64,000 nucleotides of DNA from Stutzerimonas stutzeri (GTDB taxonomy: Bacteria; Pseudomonadota; Gammaproteobacteria; Pseudomonadales; Pseudomonadaceae): contig DDKB01000009.1 in assembly GCA_002339675.1 (NCBI GenBank), positions 4,219 to 68,218 of the forward strand, in the 5' to 3' direction. A program made the translations under genes and the position numbers. The notes under the pieces are model-generated. The model ran no database searches, had not been told where the DNA came from, and saw nothing but the letters and a program-made list of their open reading frames with translations. This document shows positions 26,755-34,683 of the stretch, one piece after another. Position 1 is the stretch's first letter. Each line of letters begins with the position of its first letter.

Positions 26755-28517
26755 AGCGCGATCATCTCCCCGGGATTTTTCAGGTACAGCCGGCGAATGG
26801 CGTCGGCCGCCTTGAAGGCCAGCGCGCCCACCGTGCCGGTAGGGTTGTAACCGGGGTTTTGCGGAAAGGCGCTGGCGCCAACGACGAACAGGTTCGGCAC
26901 ATCCCAGACCTGCAGGTGCTTGTTCACCGAACTGGTCGAAGGGTCAGCCCCCATGACGAAGCCGCCCACGACATGCGATGACTGGTAGGGGCCGGTGTCC
27001 CAATGGCCGTCCTGGTAGGTCTTGACCACATGTTTGGCATTCATCGGCGCGGCGATTTCGGCGAGCTTGTCGATGGCGAACCTCGACATTTTCCGGTCGT
27101 TGTCGGAGAAGTCGAAGGTGATGCGCAGCAGCGGTCGGCCGTGCGGGTCGGTGTACGTCGGATCGAGCGACAGGTAGTTGCTGCGGGTGCTGTAACTGCT
27201 CGCCTCGCAACCGATGGACAGGGTGCTCAGGTAATTGTCGACGGTGGCCCGCTTCCATTTCGAGCCCCAGCGCGGTGTGCCGGGCGGCACCGGACGCGTG
27301 CCGATTGGCGAGGCGCCCACCGGGGTCACGCGAATACTGCCACCGCCGAAAAAGCCCAGCCCGGAGTGGTCGAAGTTGTCGTTGTTGAACTCATCGATGC
27401 CCATGCCGACCGCACCGGCGCCGATGAAGGGGTTGAAATTCTTGTCTTCAAAAAACAGCTGCACGCTATTAGCCGTCTGGTACGCGTAATTGCGCCCGGT
27501 GGTGCCGCTATTGGTGACCGGATCATAAGGCTTGCCGACGCCCGAGAGCAGCATCAAGCGGACGTTCTCGAAGGTGAAGGCACTGACCACCACGAGGTCC
27601 GCCGGCTGCTCGAATTCGTTGCCCGACGTATCGACGTACACCACTCCGGTGGCACGCTTGCCGGACGAATCCAGCGTCACGCGCAGCACTTCGGCGTGAG
27701 TAACGGCCTTGAAGTTCGGCTTGCGCATCAGCGCGGGCATCACGTTGACGATGGCGCTGGCCTTGGAATAGTTGGCGCAACCGAAATTGGTGCAGAAGCC
27801 GCAGAAGGTACAGGGCCCCATGGTGACGCCAAGCTGGTTGGTATAGGCCTGCGACGCCAGCGACGACGGCACCGGGAACGGCTTGTAGCCCAGTTCGCGC
27901 ACCGTCTCGGCAAACAGCGTAGGGCCGTAGGGTTGGGCCAGTGGTGGCAGCGGATATTCGATCGACCGGGCGCCCTCGAACGGGTTGCCGCCCTCCTGAA
28001 TCTCGCCATTGATATTGCCAGCCTTGCCTGAGGTACCCGCCAAGCGTTCAAAGGCGCTGTAGTGCGGCTCCATCTCGGCCCAGTCGGTGCCCCAGTCCTG
28101 AAGTGTGAGCTCGTCCGGAATCGCATTTGCGCCGTAGCGCTCGGTCAGATGGCTTTTAAGGCGGAATTCTTCGGGCTGGAAACGAAAGGTGATGCCGGCC
28201 CAGTGATTGCCCGCGCCGCCCACGCCGTTGCCCGGGTGAAAGGAGCCCCACACGCGCATCGGCAGCGCGGTCTGGGAAGGGTTGTTGCGTACCGTCACGG
28301 CGTTTTGTGCGGGCCGGAGCATGAGTTCCTGACGACGAAGATAGCGCAGCTCATCGGTCACCGAGGCGATATTGAAGTCACGTGCGGTGTCGCGCCAGGG
28401 GCCGCGTTCGAGGCCAATCACCTCGAGGCCTTCGTCGGCCAGTTCGTTGGCGATGATCGACCCGGCCCAGCCAAGCCCGATGACCACGACGTCCGTTGCG
28501 GGGAGTTTCTTGGTCAT
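26751..28517 (-). CDS. GMC-family flavoprotein dehydrogenase, catalytic subunit
   Basis: 588 residues. The Rossmann FAD site (VVVIGLGWAGSIIANELADEG) starts at residue 10. The GMC oxidoreductase C-terminal domain ends with SAFPQNPGYNPTGTVGALA, carrying the active-site His/Asn region upstream (HVVGGFVMG). A Cys cluster CTFCGFCTNFGC near residue 235 resembles the 3Fe-4S site of FAD-glucose dehydrogenases. With the small and cytochrome subunits it forms a periplasm-facing enzyme such as gluconate 2-dehydrogenase. It overlaps both neighbours by 4 bp (ATGA). The substrate (gluconate, sorbitol or another polyol) is not fixed by sequence. Confidence 0.88.
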   Translation of the reverse strand: MTKKLPATDVVVIGLGWAGSIIANELADEGLEVIGLERGPWRDTARDFNIASVTDELRYLRRQELMLRPAQNAVTVRNNPSQTALPMRVWGSFHPGNGVGGAGNHWAGITFRFQPEEFRLKSHLTERYGANAIPDELTLQDWGTDWAEMEPHYSAFERLAGTSGKAGNINGEIQEGGNPFEGARSIEYPLPPLAQPYGPTLFAETVRELGYKPFPVPSSLASQAYTNQLGVTMGPCTFCGFCTNFGCANYSKASAIVNVMPALMRKPNFKAVTHAEVLRVTLDSSGKRATGVVYVDTSGNEFEQPADLVVVSAFTFENVRLMLLSGVGKPYDPVTNSGTTGRNYAYQTANSVQLFFEDKNFNPFIGAGAVGMGIDEFNNDNFDHSGLGFFGGGSIRVTPVGASPIGTRPVPPGTPRWGSKWKRATVDNYLSTLSIGCEASSYSTRSNYLSLDPTYTDPHGRPLLRITFDFSDNDRKMSRFAIDKLAEIAAPMNAKHVVKTYQDGHWDTGPYQSSHVVGGFVMGADPSTSSVNKHLQVWDVPNLFVVGASAFPQNPGYNPTGTVGALAFKAADAIRRLYLKNPGEMIAL

Positions 28518-29269
28518 TTCGATGCCCTCGCTTTCCAGGATTCGCCGCCTATGATCGACAGGGGCACCAGATCCAGCTTCTGGTTATGCAGTTCGATATA
28601 GGGGCGATAGTCGTAGCGCGCGCCAGGAAAGCCGATCATCTTCCAGGACACCATGTCGCGGTTGCCGCCATAGATCGGGTCGCCGAAGAACCCCTCCATG
28701 GTGTTGCCCAGCACCTGCTCGAAAAACAGCTTCGAATCCATGCCGTCGAGGTCGATGCCACCTTTTTCCAGCTCGGCCAGCAGCGCATCCTGCTGTGCTG
28801 CGTCCAGCGCGCTGAAGGACTGGCCGTGACGCGACCGGCAGAGCTTCTCCAGCCCGACGAGGCCGTGGCGGATGCGGTCACGCGGTGTGAACGGCGATTG
28901 ATCGCCCTGCTCCGGCGTGCCCTGGCGAAACGGGCCCTGCATGTACCACCGGCTGGCCTCGCCGTAGCTGCTGGCCAACTGGCGATCCATGAACACCACA
29001 CAGCCCGCCTCGCTGCCGCTGACACTGAGGTCGTCAGCAGGAATCAGGCGGTCAACGACGGCCGTCACTTCGCGCACCTCGGGCTCGGTGAAAAACCGCC
29101 ACCCGGGTGAGTCGTAGTGCATGGGGCCGTTGTGATCGAAGGGTTGCCAGGGCGGGATGCCGGTCAGGGTGGTCGCCTTGGCGGTGGCCGCGACGCCTGC
29201 GGCAAGGCCGGTCATGGAGGAAACAATCAGCTGACGACGTGTCAGGCCACGGGAAGGGTTGTCATTCAT
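28514..29269 (-). CDS. Gluconate 2-dehydrogenase subunit 3 family, Tat-exported small subunit
   Basis: 251 residues. ATG at 29269 is preferred over an earlier in-frame codon because it places a twin-arginine signal (LTRRQLIVSSMTGLAAG) at the N-terminus. The mature part matches gluconate_2-dh3 (EPEVREVTAVVDRLIPAD, FFGDPIYGGN). The small subunit chaperones and co-exports the folded flavoprotein, which lacks its own signal. It is first in the operon small subunit - GMC - cytochrome. Confidence 0.87.
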   Translation of the reverse strand: MNDNPSRGLTRRQLIVSSMTGLAAGVAATAKATTLTGIPPWQPFDHNGPMHYDSPGWRFFTEPEVREVTAVVDRLIPADDLSVSGSEAGCVVFMDRQLASSYGEASRWYMQGPFRQGTPEQGDQSPFTPRDRIRHGLVGLEKLCRSRHGQSFSALDAAQQDALLAELEKGGIDLDGMDSKLFFEQVLGNTMEGFFGDPIYGGNRDMVSWKMIGFPGARYDYRPYIELHNQKLDLVPLSIIGGESWKARASK

Positions 29270-29390
29270 GCGGGGTCCCTTGAGGGTGATGTACAGACCG
29301 AACTGGCCATGCACTCAATCCCGGCGGCATGAACGGGCACATGGCGCGCATTTGCCCGCTCGCTTCGCCTGGGTATTGAAAGGGACCGCC

Positions 29391-29408
29391 AAACGAAACA
29401 TTTCGTTT
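29391..29408. promoter_or_regulatory. Candidate operator upstream of dehydrogenase operon
   Basis: A perfect palindrome AAACGAAA-CA-TTTCGTTT lies about 120 bp before the small-subunit ATG. It resembles boxes bound by IclR/KdgR-type sugar-acid regulators (GAAAC...GTTTC), but no such regulator gene is nearby. Confidence 0.4.
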
Positions 29409-29461
29409 CATCGAAAACCGTATGCAGACGCTCTACATCGCGGATCCCGTTCGATGACGCA

Positions 29462-30448
29462 TCAGAACCAAGTCGACACCGTCAGCGAACCAAACTGGTC
29501 GTGCTTGTCCTGCCCTTTGAACTCACGGGTGCGCCAAACACTGGCAAACGCCACTTGCCAGCTGTTCCAAGTCAGTGCGATACCCGCCTTGGCGTCGCCG
29601 ACCCAGTCGTTCGGGTCCACCGAGTGGCTGCTTTTGAAGGTGTTGCCCTCAAGCAGCATGTTCTGCGCCATGTAGCGCCCTTCGACGTTGGCGAACAGGT
29701 TCCAGGCGAAGCCGCCGCCCTGGTCGAAAAACAGGCTGCCGCTCTGTGCAGGCGCCACCGCAGGCACGCTGAAGCTGCGCGCCAGGCCCTGGCCGATGCG
29801 CAGCCCCAACCCGGCAGAACCGTAGGTGTAAAGGTTGCCCAACGAAAAACCGGCGCTCGGCCCGTACTCGAATTCGAGCCCGGCGAAACGTTGCTGCAGC
29901 CACCAGCGATGCTGGTACGCGAGGTTGACGAAAGGCTCGTTGCGCAGCTGGTTGTCCCAGCCGCGAGGCTCGTCGCTGTTGGTGACATCATGGACCCGGC
30001 GCTGGATCTTCTTGCCACCCGCGGCAGGCCCGACGATGCCCACGTCCAGATGCAGCCCGCTGGCGCCGCGCCAGCCCTCGTGCTGGTGATCGGAAAAGAT
30101 CGACATCCCGGCGAACAGCAGCCCGGCGTAGGGCCGATCGTCTTCGATCAGGTCCGCCCGCTCGATATCGTTCGGCGTATAGATCTGGTGCCCCAGTCGG
30201 TAGGCGACGTTGTCGACCTCGTCAGCGCTCCAGCCTGGCAGCACATCGGCGAACTGGCGCGACCAGTGATCGGCCTCGGGCTTGAATGAGCGCATCAGCT
30301 CGAAGCCATTGGTGTAATGGCCATCGCTGCCGGAGGAGATGATGTCGTTTTCGATTTTCAGGGAATACAGGTCAGCGTGACTGACTGCAGGAACACAAGC
30401 GACGAGTACGGCGAGGGAAACGCGAGCGTGTACGCGCGAGATTGCCAT
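29462..30448 (-). CDS. lpxR: LpxR-like outer-membrane lipid A deacylase (DUF2219)
   Basis: 328 residues with a signal peptide (ends ...PAVSHA, about residue 25) and a beta-barrel pattern ending in Phe (TVSTWF). LpxR removes the 3'-acyloxyacyl group from lipid A at the outer membrane. Family motifs present: LYSLKIENDIISSGSDGHYTNG at the mature N-terminus, DDRPYAGLLFAG, and GIVGPAAGGKKIQRRVHD, which should supply the catalytic histidine. CAAGGAG precedes the ATG. It follows phoX on the same strand at 127 bp. Confidence 0.85.
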   Translation of the reverse strand: MAISRVHARVSLAVLVACVPAVSHADLYSLKIENDIISSGSDGHYTNGFELMRSFKPEADHWSRQFADVLPGWSADEVDNVAYRLGHQIYTPNDIERADLIEDDRPYAGLLFAGMSIFSDHQHEGWRGASGLHLDVGIVGPAAGGKKIQRRVHDVTNSDEPRGWDNQLRNEPFVNLAYQHRWWLQQRFAGLEFEYGPSAGFSLGNLYTYGSAGLGLRIGQGLARSFSVPAVAPAQSGSLFFDQGGGFAWNLFANVEGRYMAQNMLLEGNTFKSSHSVDPNDWVGDAKAGIALTWNSWQVAFASVWRTREFKGQDKHDQFGSLTVSTWF

Positions 30449-30575
30449 GGCCCTGCTCCTTGGTTACATGCAAAGAGGAATGTATGCATGTTTTAGAGCG
30501 CAGCGGGCGGGCAAACGTTCAGGCCGGCCGCGGCGGGCGAGCCCCGAAGGAGCCCGCCCACCGTGTCGGTGCCCG

Positions 30576-32537
30576 TCAGGTACCGATGATGCCCCCATCG
30601 TTCTTGGTAATGAGCACCGTCGAGGCGCGCGGGCGGGTCTTGCCATCACTGGCCGGGAAGCTCAGCTCAGGATGTTGGATATTGATCCACATGGCGCGGT
30701 AGTCCGGGCTCCAGGTGATGCCGGTGATCTCGCAGCCGCGCGGGCCGACCAGAAAGCGCCTGACTTCGCGCGTGCGCGGGTCGGCGCAGAGCAGCTGGTT
30801 GGTGCCCATGGCCTGCATCGCAGGCTCGTTGTCGCCGTAGTCGGTCTCGATCCACAGCCGACCTGCCCCGTCGAACGCCAAGCCGTCGGGCGAGGAAAAG
30901 ATATCGCCATTGATGGTGCCGGTGAGGTTGGGCGGTACCGGCTGGCCGGTGGCGTCGAGGGCGCCGGGCTGTTCGCCGGCCAACAGGAAGACCTCCCAGG
31001 TAAAGGCCGTGGCGGTCGGGTCAGCGTATTTCTCGTTCCAGCGCAGGATTTGCCCGTGCAGGTTGTTCGGCCGCGGGTTGGCCTTGTCGGTCGGTTGCTT
31101 CACGCCGCGGCCGTCGTTGTTGGTGAGGGTCACGTAGACCTCGCGGCTGCGCGGATGCACCGCTACCCACTCCGGACGATCCATCGGGGTCGCGCCCGCC
31201 TGGTCGGCAGCGGCGCGTGCGTTGAGCAATACCTCGGCCTGATCGGCAAAACCGTTCTCCACCGTGAGCCCGTTCTGGCCGTGCACCAGCGCCAGCCATT
31301 CGCCGCTGCCGTCGGCGTTGAAACGCGCCACGTAGAGCGTGCCGCTGTCGAGCAGCTGGCGGTTGGCCTCATCAGCGCCCGGCACGTAGCGGCCGGCGGG
31401 GACGAACTTGTAGACGTACTCGCCCTTGGTGTCGTCGCCCGAGTAGAACGCCATGCGGCCGTCCTCGCCCAGCGACAGCACCGAGCATTCGCGGCAGTAG
31501 CGGCCGAACGCAGTGCGCTTGACCGGCTTGCTCTGCGGGTCGAACGGGTCGACCTCGACCACCCAACCGAAGCGATTCGGTTCGTTCACGTAGCCGCCGT
31601 GGGGTTGCGACGGATCCGGTGTGGCGTTGAAACGCGGGTCGGCGGTTTCCCAACCGTAGAGTTTGCTCAAGCCTTCGCCAGCAACGCCGTAGCGCTTGTG
31701 CGACCTGCGCGTGGCCAGGTCGGCCGCGTCATGATTGACGAAGTAGTTGTGCCAGTTCTCTTCGCAGATCAGGTAGGTGCCCCAGGGCGTGAAGCCGCTG
31801 GAGCAATTGTTGACCGTCCCGATGATTTCGCGTCCGCTCGGGTCGGCAACGGTCTTCAGCGCCTCGTGGCCGGCCAGCGGGCCGCCGACTGCCATGGGCG
31901 TCATCGCCGAGAGGCGGCGGTTGTAGCGCGACGGCATGACCCGCTGCCACTCGCCCTCGGCATCCTTCTTCACCTCGATGATGCTCAGGCCGTGGGCCGC
32001 CTGCTCCTTGCGTACCTCGTCCAGCGGGCGCTTGCCGTCGACGAAGGTCATGCCGTTGGGGTGCAGCGGTGGGTTGACGTATTCGTGGTTGATCACCAGC
32101 AGGCCATGGCTGTCAGGCGCATCGGGGAACGGAAAGAAATGCATGCCGTCATGGTTGTCGCCGGCCTGTTTGAGCTGGGCCTGCCAGTCGTCGCTGGCGT
32201 CCGGGTTCCACGCTGGCGCATCGGCCAGCACGGCGTCGCCCCAGGAAAAGAAAGTGCGCGCGCTGTAACCGGGCGCGACCTGCACGCGGTCGAATGTCGG
32301 GTCGAGCTGGGTGGGAATCCCGCTGAAGCCGATCAGCGAATCGGACTGCCCGGCGCTACGGCAGGCGCTCAGCGTGCCGCCGAGAAAGCCCAGCGCGGCC
32401 AGGCCCATGCTGCCCTTGAGCAGGTTGCGCCGGCCATGGTCGACCAGCTGCCCGAGCGAGGGATTGGCACTGGGGTTGATCGCCTGATCGTCGAGGGCGG
32501 AAAGGTTGGCGTGGAAACTCTGAAAATCCTGTTTCAT
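30576..32537 (-). CDS. phoX: PhoX-family alkaline phosphatase (DUF839), Tat-exported
   Basis: 653 residues. A twin-arginine signal (RRNLLKGSMGLAALGFLGG, residues 36-54) sits after an N-terminal extension typical of PhoX. DUF839 motifs seen: NNCSSGFTPWGTYLICEENWHNYF, GWVVEVDPFDP, YSGDDTKGEYVYKFV and VTLTNND. PhoX binds calcium and iron and releases phosphate from organic phosphates in the periplasm. It sits behind tonB with 35 bp between them, in the phosphate-scavenging block led by the TonB-dependent receptor. Confidence 0.92.
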   Translation of the reverse strand: MKQDFQSFHANLSALDDQAINPSANPSLGQLVDHGRRNLLKGSMGLAALGFLGGTLSACRSAGQSDSLIGFSGIPTQLDPTFDRVQVAPGYSARTFFSWGDAVLADAPAWNPDASDDWQAQLKQAGDNHDGMHFFPFPDAPDSHGLLVINHEYVNPPLHPNGMTFVDGKRPLDEVRKEQAAHGLSIIEVKKDAEGEWQRVMPSRYNRRLSAMTPMAVGGPLAGHEALKTVADPSGREIIGTVNNCSSGFTPWGTYLICEENWHNYFVNHDAADLATRRSHKRYGVAGEGLSKLYGWETADPRFNATPDPSQPHGGYVNEPNRFGWVVEVDPFDPQSKPVKRTAFGRYCRECSVLSLGEDGRMAFYSGDDTKGEYVYKFVPAGRYVPGADEANRQLLDSGTLYVARFNADGSGEWLALVHGQNGLTVENGFADQAEVLLNARAAADQAGATPMDRPEWVAVHPRSREVYVTLTNNDGRGVKQPTDKANPRPNNLHGQILRWNEKYADPTATAFTWEVFLLAGEQPGALDATGQPVPPNLTGTINGDIFSSPDGLAFDGAGRLWIETDYGDNEPAMQAMGTNQLLCADPRTREVRRFLVGPRGCEITGITWSPDYRAMWINIQHPELSFPASDGKTRPRASTVLITKNDGGIIGT

Positions 32538-32572
32538 TCACTGGCTCGTCTGGCAAATGGATCTGCTGCGCA

Positions 32573-33405
32573 TCACTGGATGCGGTAATGAAAGGTGTTC
32601 TTCACTTCGGGAACAGTCACGGCGCGGCCGTCGACGATCCGCGGCTGATAGCGAAAGCTTTTCGCAGCCGTCAGCGATGGCCGGATGAACAGCGGATGGC
32701 AATCCTCCAGGGCCTTCGGGTTTTCGATCCGCCCCTGCGGGTTGACCGAGTAACTCACCGTGCAGCTGCCTTCGATGCCCTTGTCCAGTGCACGCGCGGA
32801 TAGTCCGGCGCGTCCTTGGCGATCGGCAGGTACTGGCGGCTGGCAGCTGCGGCGGCCTCAGCCTGTCGCGCGCGTTCGGCGGCGGCAGCTGCTTCGGCCC
32901 GAGCCGCCTGCTCGCGCTGTTGCGCCTCGCGCGCCAGCTGCTCGCGACGCTCGGCTTCGAGCCGTTCCTGCCGCTCACGCTGGCGTTTTTGCTCGCGCTG
33001 CTCGTCGCGTAGACGTTGCTGCTCCAGGCGCGCCGCCTCTTCCTGCTTTTTCTGCTCGGCTCGCTTGAATGCCAGCTCGGCCTGTTCGAGCCGATGCTGT
33101 TCGATTCGCGGATCCACCTGCGGTTCCTGGAGCACCGGCTCGATGGCTGCCTCGACCGGCTCGGGCACGGGCTCTGGTTCGACGGGCGCCTCGAGGACCG
33201 GCTGCGGCGCGGGCAGGCTGACCAGCTGGGTCTTGAGCACCTGCGTAGAACTGGGTGGCGTCAGTTCGGGCGTCCAGCCGTGCAGCAACAGACCGAACAC
33301 CGCGGCATGCAACGCGATCGTCACCGTCGCCGCGCTGGCATGGCTGCGCCATTGCGGTCGAGCCACCGGAAAGCTGCTGGGCAGCGGCATGCTCAAGCTG
33401 CTCAT
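32573..33405 (-). pseudogene. tonB: tonB energy transducer, interrupted by a frameshift
   Basis: The intact part (from 33405) has an N-terminal TM (ATVTIALHAAVFGLLLHG), a Pro/Glu linker and a long charged Ala/Gln/Arg/Glu-rich helix resembling TolA, then YLPIAKDAPDYPR. After that the frame runs into a short unrelated tail and stops at 32755. The expected TonB C-terminal sequence (ALDKGIEGSCTVSYSVNPQG ... FRYQPRIVDGRAVTVPEV) continues in another frame to 32573. Adding one C near 32793-32797 (CGCGTG to CGCCGTG) restores the full protein. Without that domain it cannot dock TonB boxes. ATG overlaps the exbD stop by 4 bp. A sequencing error is possible. Confidence 0.85.
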
Positions 33406-33863
33406 GGTGCGGGCTGCCCGGGTGGCGCCTCGGTGATCAGGCCGAGATTGACCACCCCGCCACGTTGCAGCTCGGCGATGCCGGCCACCACGCGGCCGTA
33501 GTCCGCCGCTTCATCGGCGCGCACGTAGACCTGGGTGTCGCCGCGCTCGGCGATGATCGCCGCGACCTTCTCGCGCATCTCCTCGAGGTCGATGGCGCTG
33601 TCGGTCTGGTCCTCGGCGTTCAGCTCGCTGCCCAGGTTCCAGTAGAAGCCGCCATCGGCCTTGACCGAGAGCGTGAGGATCTGCCGCTCGTTCTCGGTGG
33701 GCATCGCCTCGGCGGCGACCTTGGGCAGCTCGATCTTCACGCCCTGCACCAGCATCGGCGCGGTGACCATGAAGATCACCAGCAGCACCAGCATCACGTC
33801 GATGTAGGGCACCACGTTCATTTCGGCCTTGGGGCCATGTTTGCGCTGCGGTTTGACCAGCAT
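33402..33863 (-). CDS. exbD: ExbD/TolR-family proton channel subunit
   Basis: 153 residues. The ATG at 33863 has GAAGGGAG upstream. A single N-terminal TM contains the essential aspartate in VVPYIDVMLVLLVIFMVTAP; the rest is periplasmic. With ExbB it uses the proton gradient to energise TonB. It lies between exbB (13 bp) and tonB (4-bp overlap). Confidence 0.9.
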   Translation of the reverse strand: MLVKPQRKHGPKAEMNVVPYIDVMLVLLVIFMVTAPMLVQGVKIELPKVAAEAMPTENERQILTLSVKADGGFYWNLGSELNAEDQTDSAIDLEEMREKVAAIIAERGDTQVYVRADEAADYGRVVAGIAELQRGGVVNLGLITEAPPGQPAP

Positions 33864-33876
33864 GGCGAGGCTCCCT

Positions 33877-34584
33877 TCAGGCGGCTGCGGCGATGCTCGG
33901 CGACCCGGCATGCAGGCGGCGATGCAAGCGCGCCTGCAGTTCATTGGCAAAGCTGTAGTAACGCGCGCTTAGGGTCTGGCCGCGGGCGGAGAAGCGGTTG
34001 TAGGCCATCACCGCCGGTATCGCGGCAAACAGGCCAATGGCCGTGGCGATCAGCGCTTCGGCGATGCCCGGCGCGACGGTGGACAGCGTCGCCTGCTGCA
34101 CCATGGACAGCCCGAGGAAGGAATTCATGATCCCCCAGACGGTGCCGAACAGGCCGATGTAGGGGCTGACCGAGCCGACCGTGGCGAGGAACTGCAGGCC
34201 GCTTTCGAGCCGCTCTTCCTGCTCGGCGATGGCCACGTACAGACTCCGCTCGACGCCTTCGATAACGGCTTCGGGGGCGATACCCGGCTGGCGCTGCAAC
34301 TGGCTGAATTCCTGATAGCCGGCAAGAAAAATGCGCTGCAACGCCGCTTCGCGGGGGAGCGACTGCTCATTGCCCTCGCGATAGAGCTGGGTCAGTTCGC
34401 CGCCACTGCGAAAGCGCTGCAGGAAGCTTTTCAGCAGCCGTTCGCTGCGGCGCAGCGCGGCGCAGCGTTGGATGATCAGGTACCAGCTGGCGACGGACGC
34501 CAACACCAGGGTCGCCATCACCAGCTGCACCACCAGGCTGGCTTCGCTGATCAGGCCCAAGACCGACATGTGTTCGCTTTGCAT
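33877..34584 (-). CDS. exbB: ExbB/TolQ-family proton channel subunit
   Basis: 235 residues from the ATG at 34584, which has GGAGGA six bases upstream. Three TM helices; FLATVGSVSPYIGLFGTVWGIM and the C-terminal TM pair (ALIATAIGLFAAIPAVMAYN) are the MotA/TolQ/ExbB signature. It forms the pentameric proton channel with ExbD and drives TonB. This system is dedicated by context to the adjacent receptor and phytase. Confidence 0.92.
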   Translation of the reverse strand: MQSEHMSVLGLISEASLVVQLVMATLVLASVASWYLIIQRCAALRRSERLLKSFLQRFRSGGELTQLYREGNEQSLPREAALQRIFLAGYQEFSQLQRQPGIAPEAVIEGVERSLYVAIAEQEERLESGLQFLATVGSVSPYIGLFGTVWGIMNSFLGLSMVQQATLSTVAPGIAEALIATAIGLFAAIPAVMAYNRFSARGQTLSARYYSFANELQARLHRRLHAGSPSIAAAA

Positions 34585-34683
34585 CTGTATTCCTCCGGCC
34601 GTCCCATGCAACGGCGCTCATTGGATTGCATTGGGGTTACGTTTCGATGACAGCGCGGCGTAACCCGACAGGTCACGCCAGGG

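Noticed and set aside
30447..32588. 713-codon plus-strand open frame opposite phoX
   Set aside because: Shadow of phoX: long only because of high third-position GC; no family signature.
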